In this document: piece by piece, positions 1 to 7,447 of the stretch | How the letters are laid out: each line of letters opens with the position of its first letter | How positions within the stretch are numbered: the first letter of the stretch is position 1 | From: Thermoanaerobacteraceae bacterium | Lineage (GTDB): Bacteria > Bacillota > Desulfotomaculia > Desulfotomaculales > Ammonificaceae | Length of the DNA: 19,535 bases | Direction: 5' to 3' | Assembly: GCA_030016455.1 (NCBI GenBank) | Contig: JASEJH010000004.1 | Coordinates: 1-19,535 of the forward strand | The notes under the pieces: generated by a model | What the model was told of the DNA's origin: nothing | The model's input: only the letters and a program-made list of their open reading frames with translations | The model's database searches: none | Program-made: the position numbers and the translations under genes

Positions 1-1
1 G

Positions 2-403
2 GAAGGGATTGTGCCCGGCGGCGGGGTTGCGTTTGTCAACTGCCTCCCGGTGCTCGACGACCTGAAGTTCGACAGCCCGGACGTCCAGACCGGTGTGAAC
101 ATCGTGCGGCGGGCGCTGGAGGAACCCCTGCGCCAGATCGCGAACAACGCCGGTTACGAAGGGTCTGTCGTGGTCGAAAAGGTCAAAGCGAGCGATCCGG
201 GGATCGGGTTCGACGCGTTGACCGAGCAATACGTGAACATGATTGAGGCCGGGATCATCGACCCGGTGAAGGTGACGCGTTCGGCGCTGCAGAATGCGGC
301 CAGCATTGCTTCCATGATCCTGACCACCGAGTGCCTGGTGGCGGAAAAGCCGGAGAAAGACAAGAACAAGATGGGAGCCGGGATGTCTCCCGACATGATG
401 TAA
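2..403 (+). CDS. groL: Chaperonin GroEL (60 kDa), C-terminal part
   Basis: This is the last 133 codons of GroEL; the rest lies upstream of the window, so the gene is partial at its 5' end. The reading frame is open from base 2 and begins [11 protein letters not shown], a conserved GroEL stretch. Later conserved blocks include [23 protein letters not shown], followed by [21 protein letters not shown] at the start of the C-terminal equatorial domain. The protein ends in a Gly/Met-containing tail (GAGMSPDMM), the flexible tail typical of bacterial GroEL. GroEL forms the ATP-driven double-ring folding cage in the cytoplasm with GroES. A strong intrinsic terminator follows the stop codon by about 40 bases, so groEL ends its operon here and cysK is a separate unit. 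Confidence 0.97.
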   Translation, partial: EGIVPGGGVAFVNCLPVLDDLKFDSPDVQTGVNIVRRALEEPLRQIANNAGYEGSVVVEKVKASDPGIGFDALTEQYVNMIEAGIIDPVKVTRSALQNAASIASMILTTECLVAEKPEKDKNKMGAGMSPDMM

Positions 404-444
404 GGTTTGCTTCAGGGACAATACCTGGTACTGTTTCTCGTTGG

Positions 445-472
445 AACCCCGCGTGAAGCGGGGTTTTTGTTT
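445..472 (+). terminator. Intrinsic terminator after groEL
   Basis: A perfect 8-bp stem (AACCCCGC at 445-452, GCGGGGTT at 458-465) encloses a 5-base loop and runs into a T-rich tract. It lies 42 bases after the groEL stop. Confidence 0.92.
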
Positions 473-530
473 CGAATCGAGGAGCGGGTTTTACTGTGTC
501 TCTTTTTGCTTTGGGCTGGTTCGGAGCAGG

Positions 531-560
531 TTGTTGTTTTGCGTCTGCAAACGTTATAAA
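531..560 (+). promoter_or_regulatory. Candidate promoter of cysK
   Basis: A TATAAA -10-like hexamer (555-560) lies 18 bases after a weak TTGTTG -35-like hexamer (531-536), about 75 bases before the cysK start. An inverted repeat, TGTTGTTT at 532-539 and AAACAACA at 566-573, flanks the -10 element. A smaller one (TTTGC/GCAAA, 538-551) lies inside it. These could form an operator, but no regulator can be named from sequence alone. Confidence 0.35.
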
Positions 561-634
561 ATCAGAAACAACAGGTTGTAGAGGGTTTGCGAGTGCTCGT
601 TTTTGCGAATTCTCGACTTTTTCGGAGGTGGAGG

Positions 635-1564
635 GTGCACGAAGTCAACGATGCGCTGTTGGAGTTAATCGGGAACACACCCCTGGTCGAATTGGCGAGA
701 ATCGCCGCCGACCTGCCGGCCAGGGTAGCGGCGAAGTGCGAATGGTTTAATCCCGGGGGAAGCGCGAAGGACCGGCCGGCGTGGTGGATGCTCCAGGACG
801 CGCTGGCGAGGGGATTGATCCGGCGTGGGGACACGATTGTTGAGCCCACCAGCGGCAACACCGGTATCGCGCTGGCCTGGCTCGGGGTGCGGCTCGGCCT
901 GCGGGTGATCCTCACCATGCCCGAGACGATGAGTGAAGAGCGCCGCAAACTCCTGCGGGCGCTCGGTGCTGAGGTGGTCCTGACGCCGGCGGCGGAAGGG
1001 ATTCCGGGTGCGGTTCGTTGCGCGGAGGAGATTGCAGCGGCGGCGGGGGCGTTCACCCCGAACCAGTTCGGCAACCCGGCCAACCCGGAAAGCCATTACC
1101 GGACCACCGGACCGGAGATCTGGCGGGATACGGAAGGACGGGTAGACATTGTGGTCGCCGGTGTCGGCACCGGCGGCACCCTCACCGGCGTTGCCCGGGC
1201 GCTGAAAGAACGCAAACCCGGGGTAAGAACGGTCGCCGTAGAGCCGGCGGAGTCACCGGTGCTTTCCCGCGGTGTAGCCGGGAAGCACGGTATCCAGGGA
1301 ATCGGTGCGGGGTTTGTGCCACAGGTGCTGGACAGGGATTTGATTGACGAGGTTTTCCCGGTGCCGACGGAGGCGGCGTGTGAGATGGCGCGGTCCCTGG
1401 CGGTGAAGGAAGGAATGCTCACGGGTATTTCTGCGGGAGCAGCCTGTTTTGCGGCTCTTTCCGTGGCCGGGCGTCCGGAGAACGCGGGGAAGCTGGTGGT
1501 GGTGGTCTTTCCGGACGGAGGCGAACGTTACCTTTCCACAGGCTTGTTTGATGATGCAGGGTAA
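635..1564 (+). CDS. cysK: Cysteine synthase (O-acetylserine sulfhydrylase)
   Basis: This cytoplasmic PLP enzyme makes L-cysteine from O-acetylserine and sulfide. The 309-residue length is normal for the CysK/CysM family. The N-terminus [13 protein letters not shown] is characteristic. NPGGSAKDR carries the PLP lysine, about K45. [11 protein letters not shown] is the substrate-binding loop, and GTGGTLTG is the PLP phosphate-binding loop. [10 protein letters not shown] and GISAGAA are also conserved. I chose the GTG at 635 because GGAGG lies six bases upstream and the family homology starts there. The frame is open further upstream (to 587), but those residues do not look like CysK. The downstream gene begins only 16 bases after the stop and is probably co-transcribed. 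CysK versus CysM or a cystathionine beta-synthase-like paralog cannot be settled by motif reading. Confidence 0.93.
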   Translation: MHEVNDALLELIGNTPLVELARIAADLPARVAAKCEWFNPGGSAKDRPAWWMLQDALARGLIRRGDTIVEPTSGNTGIALAWLGVRLGLRVILTMPETMSEERRKLLRALGAEVVLTPAAEGIPGAVRCAEEIAAAAGAFTPNQFGNPANPESHYRTTGPEIWRDTEGRVDIVVAGVGTGGTLTGVARALKERKPGVRTVAVEPAESPVLSRGVAGKHGIQGIGAGFVPQVLDRDLIDEVFPVPTEAACEMARSLAVKEGMLTGISAGAACFAALSVAGRPENAGKLVVVVFPDGGERYLSTGLFDDAG

Positions 1565-1580
1565 GAGGGAGAAACCCGGC

Positions 1581-2048
1581 GTGAGCGAGGGAATGCTTCT
1601 GGTGGCACTCGGCTGCGGCCGGCTGAAAGAGATTTTCGACATCGCCTCAAGGCACCCCTTTGTCGTTTTCGGGACGATGGACGGGGAAGTTTTTGCGGGC
1701 CTAGCGGCGCGGGGCCTGCTCAAACGGGCGGCGCGGCTCCCGGTTTACTTTTACGAAACCGGGTGAATCGCCCCGCGGCGGGTGGTTGCCGTCGGCAGCC
1801 TGGCAAAGATCTGGCTTGGACTTCCGGAGGACATTACCGTGCCGGAAGAACTGCAAAGGGCTTTCGAAGACTACTTCGGCGCGGAATGGAACCAGGTGTT
1901 AGTGGGGGCCGAAAAACCTTTCGGCTACCACGCCGCCAACAACGCCTACTTCGCGGTGGAAGGACTTTGGCCCGTAGAAAACCTGACCCTGACCGAGTTG
2001 CTGGAGCGAGAGAAGGTGAAACTGTCTGCCAACATCATTATCAGTTAG
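1581..2048 (+). CDS. Unknown protein with in-frame TGA (candidate selenoprotein, or a gene broken by a nonsense mutation)
   Basis: Two open stretches lie in the same frame, separated only by TGA at 1764-1766. Read through, they give a 155-residue protein with the TGA at residue 62 (context FYETG-U-IAPRR) and a cysteine at residue 12 (LGCGRL). I chose the GTG start because AGAGGGAG lies nine bases upstream; ATG 1551, overlapping cysK, is an alternative. I do not recognise the family. Three points favour selenocysteine over a stop. The frame is maintained on both sides. No good ribosome-binding site precedes the next start, GTG 1782. A seven-base-pair hairpin with a GTC loop follows the TGA at the right distance for a bacterial SECIS. 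A second TGA-containing gene occurs in this window, which suggests the organism decodes UGA as selenocysteine. The main alternative is a recent CGA-to-TGA mutation or sequencing error, which would restore Arg. A role near cysteine metabolism is only a neighbour-based guess. Confidence 0.5.
1784..1800 (+). promoter_or_regulatory. Candidate SECIS hairpin after the TGA at 1764
   Basis: GGTTGCC (1784-1790) pairs with GGCAGCC (1794-1800) in seven base pairs, one of them G-T, around a GTC loop. The loop begins 25 bases after the TGA and starts with G. Bacterial SECIS elements are known to be short hairpins just inside the coding region, with a G among the first loop bases. The stem resembles that of the E. 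coli fdhF SECIS. A hairpin this size can arise by chance in GC-rich coding DNA. Confidence 0.42.
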
Positions 2049-2335
2049 TATCAGTCCCGGCGTAAAAAGGGAACAGGCTACGTTTTTTTTCCTCTGCCAC
2101 TTTCCGAAGAGCGCCAACCGCAGAAATAAACAAAAAGATTCCTCTGCATAATAATTTCTAAGCCCTCTAGTTTATCTCCAGGCTGCAGCGTGCAGCGTTG
2201 AAACCGGGTTGAGACCGCCTGTGTCGCCCGGCAGTGGGGACTCCGCAGGTGCCGGAATATTCCTCGCGCCCGCCCGCTCCGTTCTTTTCCCGGCAGGTTT
2301 TTATGTTCGGCGGGTACAGGGTGGCTTCCCTCTTA
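2049..2335. other. Intergenic stretch between convergent units, no gene seen
   Basis: No ORF with a credible start and coding character is seen. It holds a T8 run (2083-2090) about 35 bases after the upstream stop, without a convincing stem before it, so termination of the cysK unit is uncertain. A small CTGCA/TGCAG hairpin lies near 2180. The + strand reading frame that begins near 2209 continues antisense over the spore coat gene and is a shadow. Confidence 0.5.
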
Positions 2336-2376
2336 AAACCGCGGGCCCGGTCGCGGTGAGAAGCAGACCGGGCCCG
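2336..2376 (-). terminator. Intrinsic terminator after the spore coat genes
   Basis: A perfect 11-bp inverted repeat (2342-2352 with 2366-2376) surrounds a 13-base loop. On the minus strand it is followed by GCGGTTTTAAG, a short T-tract. It lies about 20 bases past the stop of the coat gene. Confidence 0.75.
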
Positions 2377-2397
2377 AAACTTAGTCCGGCGCTGAAG

Positions 2398-2721
2398 CTA
2401 ACGGGGGGTATAGAACTGCTGTGTTTCCGGTTGCATCGGCGTACCCTGGGACTGCGAAATCACGGTTTGAACATGGTTCATTGTCTGCGCGAGCATTTCG
2501 GGTCGGGCCTGGAAAACCTGGTACCAGCCCCGGCTCTGCATCAAACCGAACCACTCGTCTGCCATTGCCAGGTGCTCCTGCGCCATCCGGCTGAAAGCCT
2601 GCCTCAACTGGGGCGTGGCCGTCTCCATCGCCCCGTAGGCGTCGCGCAGGACGAGGTATTTCGTGCTATTCAGGCAGTCGATGGCCATACTGATAGGGCT
2701 TAGTTGCCGGTAATAGGGCAT
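2398..2721 (-). CDS. Spore coat protein, coat F-like
   Basis: This 107-residue, soluble, mostly helical protein has the look of the coat F (CotF-like) family. The N-terminal SPISMAIDCLNSTKYLVLRDAYGAMETATPQLRQAFSRMAQEHLAMADEWFGLMQSRGWY matches the helix-rich region seen in those proteins. The C-terminal tail is rich in Gln, Pro and Thr and ends in QQFYTPR. AAAGGAG lies eight to nine bases before the ATG. It follows a second coat-like gene by 18 bases, so the two form a pair, closed by a strong terminator. Coat F proteins sit in the outer layers of the endospore, so this gene suggests a spore former and probably mother-cell sigma factor control, though I see no promoter I would trust. The family call is from pattern only. 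Confidence 0.75.
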   Translation of the reverse strand: MPYYRQLSPISMAIDCLNSTKYLVLRDAYGAMETATPQLRQAFSRMAQEHLAMADEWFGLMQSRGWYQVFQARPEMLAQTMNHVQTVISQSQGTPMQPETQQFYTPR

Positions 2722-2739
2722 TACAACCGCTCCTTTCTT

Positions 2740-2982
2740 TTAGCTGTAGCGCCATTGAGTCTGGGGCATTACCCCGCCGGGAAAATTCTGTGCGTTCTGG
2801 AGGAACCCGACCATCGTCTGATAGTGGTTCTGGAACATCTGCTGGTGCCGGTTCAGGATGTCCTTGATTTGCGGGTCGGGGGCCTGCTGGGCGTATACCC
2901 GGTATTTTTCGACCAGGCAGATATGCCCCATGATCCTTTCCCCCAGTTCCATTGCTTCCTTTTCGGACAGCAATATCCTCAC
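2740..2982 (-). CDS. Small spore coat protein, coat F-like
   Basis: This short helical protein is related in style to its downstream neighbour. LSEKEAMELGERIMGHICLVEKYRVYAQQAPDPQIKDILNRHQQMFQNHYQTMVGFLQNA is the amphipathic two-helix pattern of coat F-like proteins. The C-terminus ends in QTQWRYS, aromatic and polar like the partner's. The start is uncertain. GTG 2982 keeps the LSEKE segment, which family members usually have. TTG 3006 would add eight residues. ATG 2952 has the best ribosome-binding site (AAGGA, four bases) but would cut into the first helix. It is the first gene of the coat pair and 18 bases from the next one. The two may form mixed assemblies in the spore coat; that is inference. 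Confidence 0.7.
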   Translation of the reverse strand: MRILLSEKEAMELGERIMGHICLVEKYRVYAQQAPDPQIKDILNRHQQMFQNHYQTMVGFLQNAQNFPGGVMPQTQWRYS

Positions 2983-3078
2983 CCCTGGACAGATTTTGGA
3001 GTGCAAGCTTTATTTTGTCCCGCAGGACGTGAAATTACACCGAAATTCAGCCTGCAATTTTAGCGTTCAAAAGCGTTT

Positions 3079-3120
3079 AAAGGGGCCACCCGATTACTCT
3101 TAAAGACGGCCCCCTTTTTT
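3079..3120 (-). terminator. Intrinsic terminator, possibly bidirectional
   Basis: AAAGGGGCC (3079-3087) pairs with GGCCCCCTTT (3108-3117) with one bulged C and a 20-base loop. It lies between the minus-strand oxidoreductase stop and the coat genes, so it most likely ends the thrC-oxidoreductase unit. The longer T-run is on the plus strand, where no gene precedes it; the minus strand has only CCTTTAAA. Confidence 0.65.
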
Positions 3121-3175
3121 CGTTTTCTTTCAGCGCGCGGTTGGGTAGTAGCGACCTCGTCTGCCTGACGGTTTT

Positions 3176-4546
3176 CTACCGGGTGGCAAAGGCTTTTTGG
3201 GCCGCGCTTTCGGCGGCCACGGTGAGGTAGTAGTTGGTCGGCGCGGCGGTGAGCAGCGGGTGCGTCCCCATCTGGAAGGAGGCGATCTGGTCGTGGGTCA
3301 TCCGGTTCAGGATGCAGGCAGCGATGACGTTCACCAGTTCACCGACGCTTTCGCCGCCCATTGCCTGGCCGCCCAGGATTCTTCCCGAATGCTTTTCGAA
3401 TACCAGCTTTACTTTCGTTTCCTTCACTCCCGGTATTACTTTAGGGTGCCGGTTGGGAGAAGAGGCTTCGCCTACCAACACCGCGTAGCCTTCGCGGCGG
3501 GCAAGCTCTTCCGTGAGACCGGCGGCGGCCAGGGTGAGTTTGCCGACTACTGTTGATACCACGCCGATCACCCCCGGGTTCTCGCGGCGCACGCCGTACA
3601 GGTTGGCTACCACCGTCCTGGCCTCCATCGTCGCCACCGAGGCCAGCCGGGTATGGCTCGGTTTTCCCTTGAAAAACGAGATTTTGGCGGCGCAGTCCCC
3701 GCAAGCGAAAATGTTCCCGTCTTCGGTTCGCATGGTCCGGTCGACCCAGATCCCGGCCACAGGGTCGGCCCGGAGTCCGGCCTGGATGGCCAGCTCGACG
3801 TTCGGCCGGACGCCTGCCGCAACGAGAACCAGGTCCGCCTTGAGTTCTTCGCCCCCGGAAAGGCGTACACCGGCGACTTCTTCCCCGCCGGTTATCTCCG
3901 CCACCTTTTGGCCGGTCAGGAGCTTGACACCTGCGGCGGTAAGTTCCTTTTCGGCGGCGATGCAGAAGGGCTCGTCGAAGGAAAGCGCCAGGCAGTGGGG
4001 CAGGACCTCGACGATGGTGACGTTTTTCTCGCTGTACCTGCGGATCTCCTCGGCGAATTCCACGCCAATGAAACCGCCGCCGATGATTACCACGTCCTCG
4101 GCTGCCTTCAAAGCGGCGAGAAACTCGGCGAGCGCCTCCGGGTTTTTCCGGATCGTGAAGACATTCTTTCTATCCGCGCCGGGAATCGGCGGAATGGTTG
4201 CCGTCGAACCGGTGGCCAGGACCAGCCTTTCGTAAGCTATCGCCGGGCCGTCGCTCAGGATCACCTTGCGGGCTTCCCGGTCGATGGCCGTCACTTCGCC
4301 CTCGACCAGTTCAATACCTTCAAAATCCAGCACCGCGTCCGGAACGAGATTTCGTTCCACCGCGCCGATGGTGCCGAAGAGGTAGGGGATGCCGCAGGGG
4401 ATCGGTACCGGGGAATCGCGCCGGATCAGAACCACGCCTTTATCAGGGTAATAACGCTTGGCCACAGTAGCGGTGGTAAGGCCTGCTACGCTGCCGCCGA
4501 GGACCACTATGTCCGCCGCTTCCGGAACCGGGAAATCTTCGTTCAT
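3176..4546 (-). CDS. FAD-dependent pyridine nucleotide-disulfide oxidoreductase (NADH oxidase / CoA-disulfide reductase-like)
   Basis: A 456-residue flavoprotein of the NADH oxidase, NADH peroxidase, CoA-disulfide reductase and persulfide reductase group. IVVLGGSVAGLTTA near residues 13-26 is the FAD-binding fold. C51 in PIPCGIPYLFG sits where this group has its single redox-active cysteine. VVIIGGGFIGVEFAEE is the NAD(P)H-binding fold. IFACGDCA is the second FAD motif. The C-terminal third is the dimerisation domain. There is no CxxxxC pair, so it is not a classical dithiol reductase. The ATG at 4546 has AAGGAAGGTGAT close upstream; the frame extends 12 codons further without a better start. 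It follows thrC by 45 bases and is probably co-transcribed. Likely substrates are oxygen, peroxide, CoA-disulfide, polysulfide or persulfide; the sequence does not decide. Confidence 0.88.
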   Translation of the reverse strand: MNEDFPVPEAADIVVLGGSVAGLTTATVAKRYYPDKGVVLIRRDSPVPIPCGIPYLFGTIGAVERNLVPDAVLDFEGIELVEGEVTAIDREARKVILSDGPAIAYERLVLATGSTATIPPIPGADRKNVFTIRKNPEALAEFLAALKAAEDVVIIGGGFIGVEFAEEIRRYSEKNVTIVEVLPHCLALSFDEPFCIAAEKELTAAGVKLLTGQKVAEITGGEEVAGVRLSGGEELKADLVLVAAGVRPNVELAIQAGLRADPVAGIWVDRTMRTEDGNIFACGDCAAKISFFKGKPSHTRLASVATMEARTVVANLYGVRRENPGVIGVVSTVVGKLTLAAAGLTEELARREGYAVLVGEASSPNRHPKVIPGVKETKVKLVFEKHSGRILGGQAMGGESVGELVNVIAACILNRMTHDQIASFQMGTHPLLTAAPTNYYLTVAAESAAQKAFATR

Positions 4547-4591
4547 TTCATCACCTTCCTTTGGATTGCAGTACACGAACAACCTCTGGGT

Positions 4592-6091
4592 TTAAATCCC
4601 AAGGATTTCTGCTACCACGGCCTTCATTTCCTCCCGCCGCGCGACGCGCCGGTGGCGTACCGGCTTTTCGGCAAGATTTCGCAAGCGTGCCGGCACCGGC
4701 CAGCCGGTATGGAGGGCAAGGAGATCCAGCAGCGCGAATTCGTCGTGGGTCCGGGCGACTTCTTCGCCCAGCAGCGCCCGGGCCACGTCCCGGTTGAACT
4801 TGAACGGGCTGGCAGTAGACAGCACCACGGTCGTCGTGGCGTCGCCGGTTTCCCGGCGGTAGTTGTCGTACACCCTGCGGGCCACAGCCGTATGGGGGTC
4901 GAGGACGTAGTCGTACCGGGAGTAAGTTTCCCTGATCGTGGCCAGTGCGGCATCGTCGCCGGCCCAGTCGGACCAGAAGATTTCCTGGACCCGCGTGCGG
5001 GTGGTGTCGTCAACAGTATAGCGGCCGGTATCTTTGAGTTCCTGCATCCAGGCGCGGACGCGGGCGGCGTCCCGGCCGGTGAGTTCGTAGAGCAGCCGTT
5101 CGAGGTTGCTCGAAACGAGGATGTCCATTGACGGTGAAATGGTTTTGTGAAACGGCCGGCGCCGGTCGTAAACACCGGTGTGGACGAAATCGGTGAGGAC
5201 GTTGTTGGCGTTGGCCGCCAGGATGAGTCTCTTGACCGGCAGCCCCATTTCCCGCGCGTAAAAACCGGCCAGGATGTTGCCGAAGTTGCCGGTCGGGACA
5301 ACGAAGTTAACCCCTTCTCCCGGCCGGATGACGTCTTTTGCAAGCAGATCCGCACAGGCCGAAAAGTAGTAGACGATCTGGGGCAGGAGCCGGCCCCAGT
5401 TGATCGAGTTGGCCGAAGAGAACTCAAAACCGGACTTTTTGAGGCGCTCCCTGATTTCCAGGTCGGTGAAAATCTCTTTCACACCGGCCTGGGCGTCATC
5501 AAAGTTTCCTTCCACCGCTACCACCCAGGTGTTCCTGCCTTCCTGGGTAACCATTTGCCGTTTCTGGACCTCGCTTACGCCTTCGTTCGGGAAAAAAACG
5601 ATAATCCTGGTTCCGGGAACGTCCCGGAAGCCCTCCAGCGCTGCCTTGCCGGTGTCGCCGGAGGTGGCCACCAGGATGACAATTTCCGCGGTGCTGCCGG
5701 TTTTCCGGACCGACAGGGTCAGCAGATGGGGGAGGATCTGCAGGGCCATGTCCTTGAAGGCACAGGTCGGTCCGTGCCACAGTTCCAGGATGTAGGAGCC
5801 GTCGCCGAGCGGCCGAAGCGGCGCGATTTCCGGCTGACCGAATTTTTCCGGGTTGTAGGCGGCGGTGACGCAATGACCGATTTCTCCCGCGGTAAAACCG
5901 GCAAGAAAAGGAGTCATGACGCGCCCGGCACGCTCCTGGTAGGAGACATCCCGCCAGGCGGCTATCTCTGCCGGCTCGAGCCGCGGCAGGGTTTCGGGAA
6001 CGTAAAGTCCGCCGTCCGGGGCGATGCCTTCCCGGATTGCCTGTGCGGCGCTGACACGGGCCGTCTGACCCCTGGTACTTTCGTAACGCAT
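4592..6091 (-). CDS. thrC: Threonine synthase
   Basis: This PLP enzyme converts O-phosphohomoserine to threonine in the cytoplasm, the last step of threonine synthesis. The 499-residue length matches the long threonine synthase class. The N-terminus YESTRGQ with GIAPDGGLYVPE is diagnostic. HGPTCAFKDMALQ contains the PLP lysine, K113. ATSGDTGKAALEGF is the phosphate and substrate loop. SANSINWGRLLPQIVYYFSA and VPTGNFGNILAGFYA are also typical. AGGAGGAGCAAG precedes the ATG. A TATACT -10-like hexamer lies at 6175-6180 on the minus strand, about 85 bases upstream, without a clear -35. I see no T-box features in the short leader. No other homoserine-pathway gene is adjacent, which is unusual for thrC. 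Confidence 0.96.
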   Translation of the reverse strand: MRYESTRGQTARVSAAQAIREGIAPDGGLYVPETLPRLEPAEIAAWRDVSYQERAGRVMTPFLAGFTAGEIGHCVTAAYNPEKFGQPEIAPLRPLGDGSYILELWHGPTCAFKDMALQILPHLLTLSVRKTGSTAEIVILVATSGDTGKAALEGFRDVPGTRIIVFFPNEGVSEVQKRQMVTQEGRNTWVVAVEGNFDDAQAGVKEIFTDLEIRERLKKSGFEFSSANSINWGRLLPQIVYYFSACADLLAKDVIRPGEGVNFVVPTGNFGNILAGFYAREMGLPVKRLILAANANNVLTDFVHTGVYDRRRPFHKTISPSMDILVSSNLERLLYELTGRDAARVRAWMQELKDTGRYTVDDTTRTRVQEIFWSDWAGDDAALATIRETYSRYDYVLDPHTAVARRVYDNYRRETGDATTTVVLSTASPFKFNRDVARALLGEEVARTHDEFALLDLLALHTGWPVPARLRNLAEKPVRHRRVARREEMKAVVAEILGI

Positions 6092-6279
6092 CTTGCTCCT
6101 CCTGTATTCTTGCTACCGCCTGAAGCTGCTCCGTCCCAAATGGTGCTCTGCAGAGTTACAGACGTTCTGCCCAAAGTATAACACAAAAGATTTTTAAGCC
6201 GGAGAAGTTTCTTTTTTCGCGTCTTCAGTTCGGGTCAAGGACGGCCGAAAAAAAATATAGTCAAAAACATCATCCTTAT

Positions 6280-6304
6280 GTTCTTTTCCGGCGCCTAAAA
6301 GAAC
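6280..6304. repeat. Perfect 8-bp inverted repeat before the metallopeptidase gene
   Basis: GTTCTTTT (6280-6287) and AAAAGAAC (6297-6304) flank a nine-base spacer holding the palindrome GGCGCC. It ends 16 bases before the ATG, so it could be an operator or an RNA hairpin near the ribosome-binding site. There is no T-tract, so it is not a standard terminator. Confidence 0.5.
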
Positions 6305-6320
6305 CGAAGCTGGTGGTAGG

Positions 6321-7001
6321 ATGCGGAGGCTTTATCTTTTCGTTTCGGTCTTGGTGGTAATGCTTTTGATAGCGCCACTTGTTCCCCCGCTCCTGTGTAT
6401 TTTCGGTCAGACTCCGCTTGCGCGCGTGGGAAACGTGCGGCTTTTCGCCGCGCGGGGCGTTCCGCCTGAAGCCCAAAAAGCCGCGTTATCGGAACTGCGG
6501 CACCTTGCTGCAACGCTTCCCACTGCTTGCGCCGAGAAGTGGCGGATCCGCCTCGCCGGACCCTGTTACGAGGCCAAAGACGGGTCGCTCGTTACCGGCT
6601 ATTCGTTTCCCGCGCGGGGCAAGGCGGTTGTACTCACTCCCTGCGGCGGCATGCTCGGGCCCATCTTCGAACTGGATCCCTCTTCCGGCAGAACGCTTAC
6701 CCTGAAGCCGGCGGAGCCGGCCGTTCCGTGCTACGTAGCCGCAACGATAACCCACGAAATCGGACACCTGGTCCGGTTTTATTTTTTGTCCGAAACAGAG
6801 TTTGACCGGTACCTGGAAGTGAGAGGCCGGCATCCGGGTATTGACCCCGAGGAGCTGTTTGCCGAGGACTTCCGGTGGCTCTTTGGTTCGGAAACGGCAA
6901 GACAAATAGCCTTCCAACCGAGCGGGATCACACCGCCGGGAGAGAAGGAGCGTGCGGTCATCGTCAGGGCAATCCGGGGTGAGGGTTCCACCGGTTCTTA
7001 A
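6321..7001 (+). CDS. Secreted or membrane-anchored zinc metallopeptidase candidate (HEIGH motif)
   Basis: This 226-residue protein starts with a positively charged residue pair and a long hydrophobic segment (about residues 4-28), a signal peptide or anchor. The zinc-binding HExxH motif is present as THEIGHL, with H145, E146 and H149. About 33 residues later the segment PEELFAEDF offers a glutamate third ligand, near E182, a spacing seen in gluzincin-like extracellular peptidases. Cysteines at 70, 82, 108 and 137 in the external part could form disulfides. The start is close behind GGTGGTAGG. Its stop overlaps the convergent downstream gene by four bases. I do not recognise a named family and cannot say what it cleaves. 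An envelope or spore-related role is possible but unsupported here. Confidence 0.75.
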   Translation: MRRLYLFVSVLVVMLLIAPLVPPLLCIFGQTPLARVGNVRLFAARGVPPEAQKAALSELRHLAATLPTACAEKWRIRLAGPCYEAKDGSLVTGYSFPARGKAVVLTPCGGMLGPIFELDPSSGRTLTLKPAEPAVPCYVAATITHEIGHLVRFYFLSETEFDRYLEVRGRHPGIDPEELFAEDFRWLFGSETARQIAFQPSGITPPGEKERAVIVRAIRGEGSTGS

Positions 7002-7333
7002 CCTTCCGCGGCGATGTGATCGAAAAACTGGAGGAGTTGCTCGCCCTTTGCAGACAGGAAATCCACCAACTGGGATTCGGTTAAAGGCCTGGTAAGATCC
7101 GGGTCTGCCTGGTCGGCGAGGCTGAAAAGCAGCCTTTTTATTTTCCCCATTTCGACCGTCACCAGGATTACCACGGTTTCCCCGCCGAAATCGGTGGTGA
7201 ACTCGAACTCGTCGAAATCTTCCGGGGGCTCGGGGACGTACCTCCCGGCGATGCCGAGGGCGGACAGCTTTTCGGCATCCTTCACGTTCTCCAGGTTCAA
7301 GCTCTTGCCGACGTATTTGCGAAAGCGTTCCAT
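6998..7333 (-). CDS. Conserved-looking protein of unknown function
   Basis: A 111-residue acidic, soluble protein with no signal peptide or membrane segment. AGGAGGGAGCAAC precedes the ATG, so translation is well supported. There are no cysteines and no recognised catalytic motif. The middle alternates beta-like stretches (FEFTTDFGGETVVILVTVEM), and the C-terminal half is helical. It starts 114 bases after the stop of mvhA with no clear terminator between, so it may be the last gene of the hydrogenase operon. Its end overlaps the metallopeptidase gene tail to tail by four bases. I cannot assign a function; a role linked to the hydrogenase is possible only from position. Confidence 0.7.
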   Translation of the reverse strand: MERFRKYVGKSLNLENVKDAEKLSALGIAGRYVPEPPEDFDEFEFTTDFGGETVVILVTVEMGKIKRLLFSLADQADPDLTRPLTESQLVDFLSAKGEQLLQFFDHIAAEG

Positions 7334-7447
7334 GTTGCTCCCTCCTCAGACGGTATTAATGGTGCGCCGCTCCAAAGGAGCCTGCGGTTCGAGGTGATGG
7401 TTTTTCCCAAATCAGCCGTTGCATCCGCTTGAGCCAGCGTGCCGGTT

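Noticed and set aside
3653..5131. Long + strand open frame of 492 codons
   Set aside because: It lies antisense to two certain genes, the oxidoreductase and threonine synthase. Its translation is rich in Arg, Gly and His with no family motif, as expected of a GC-rich antisense frame.
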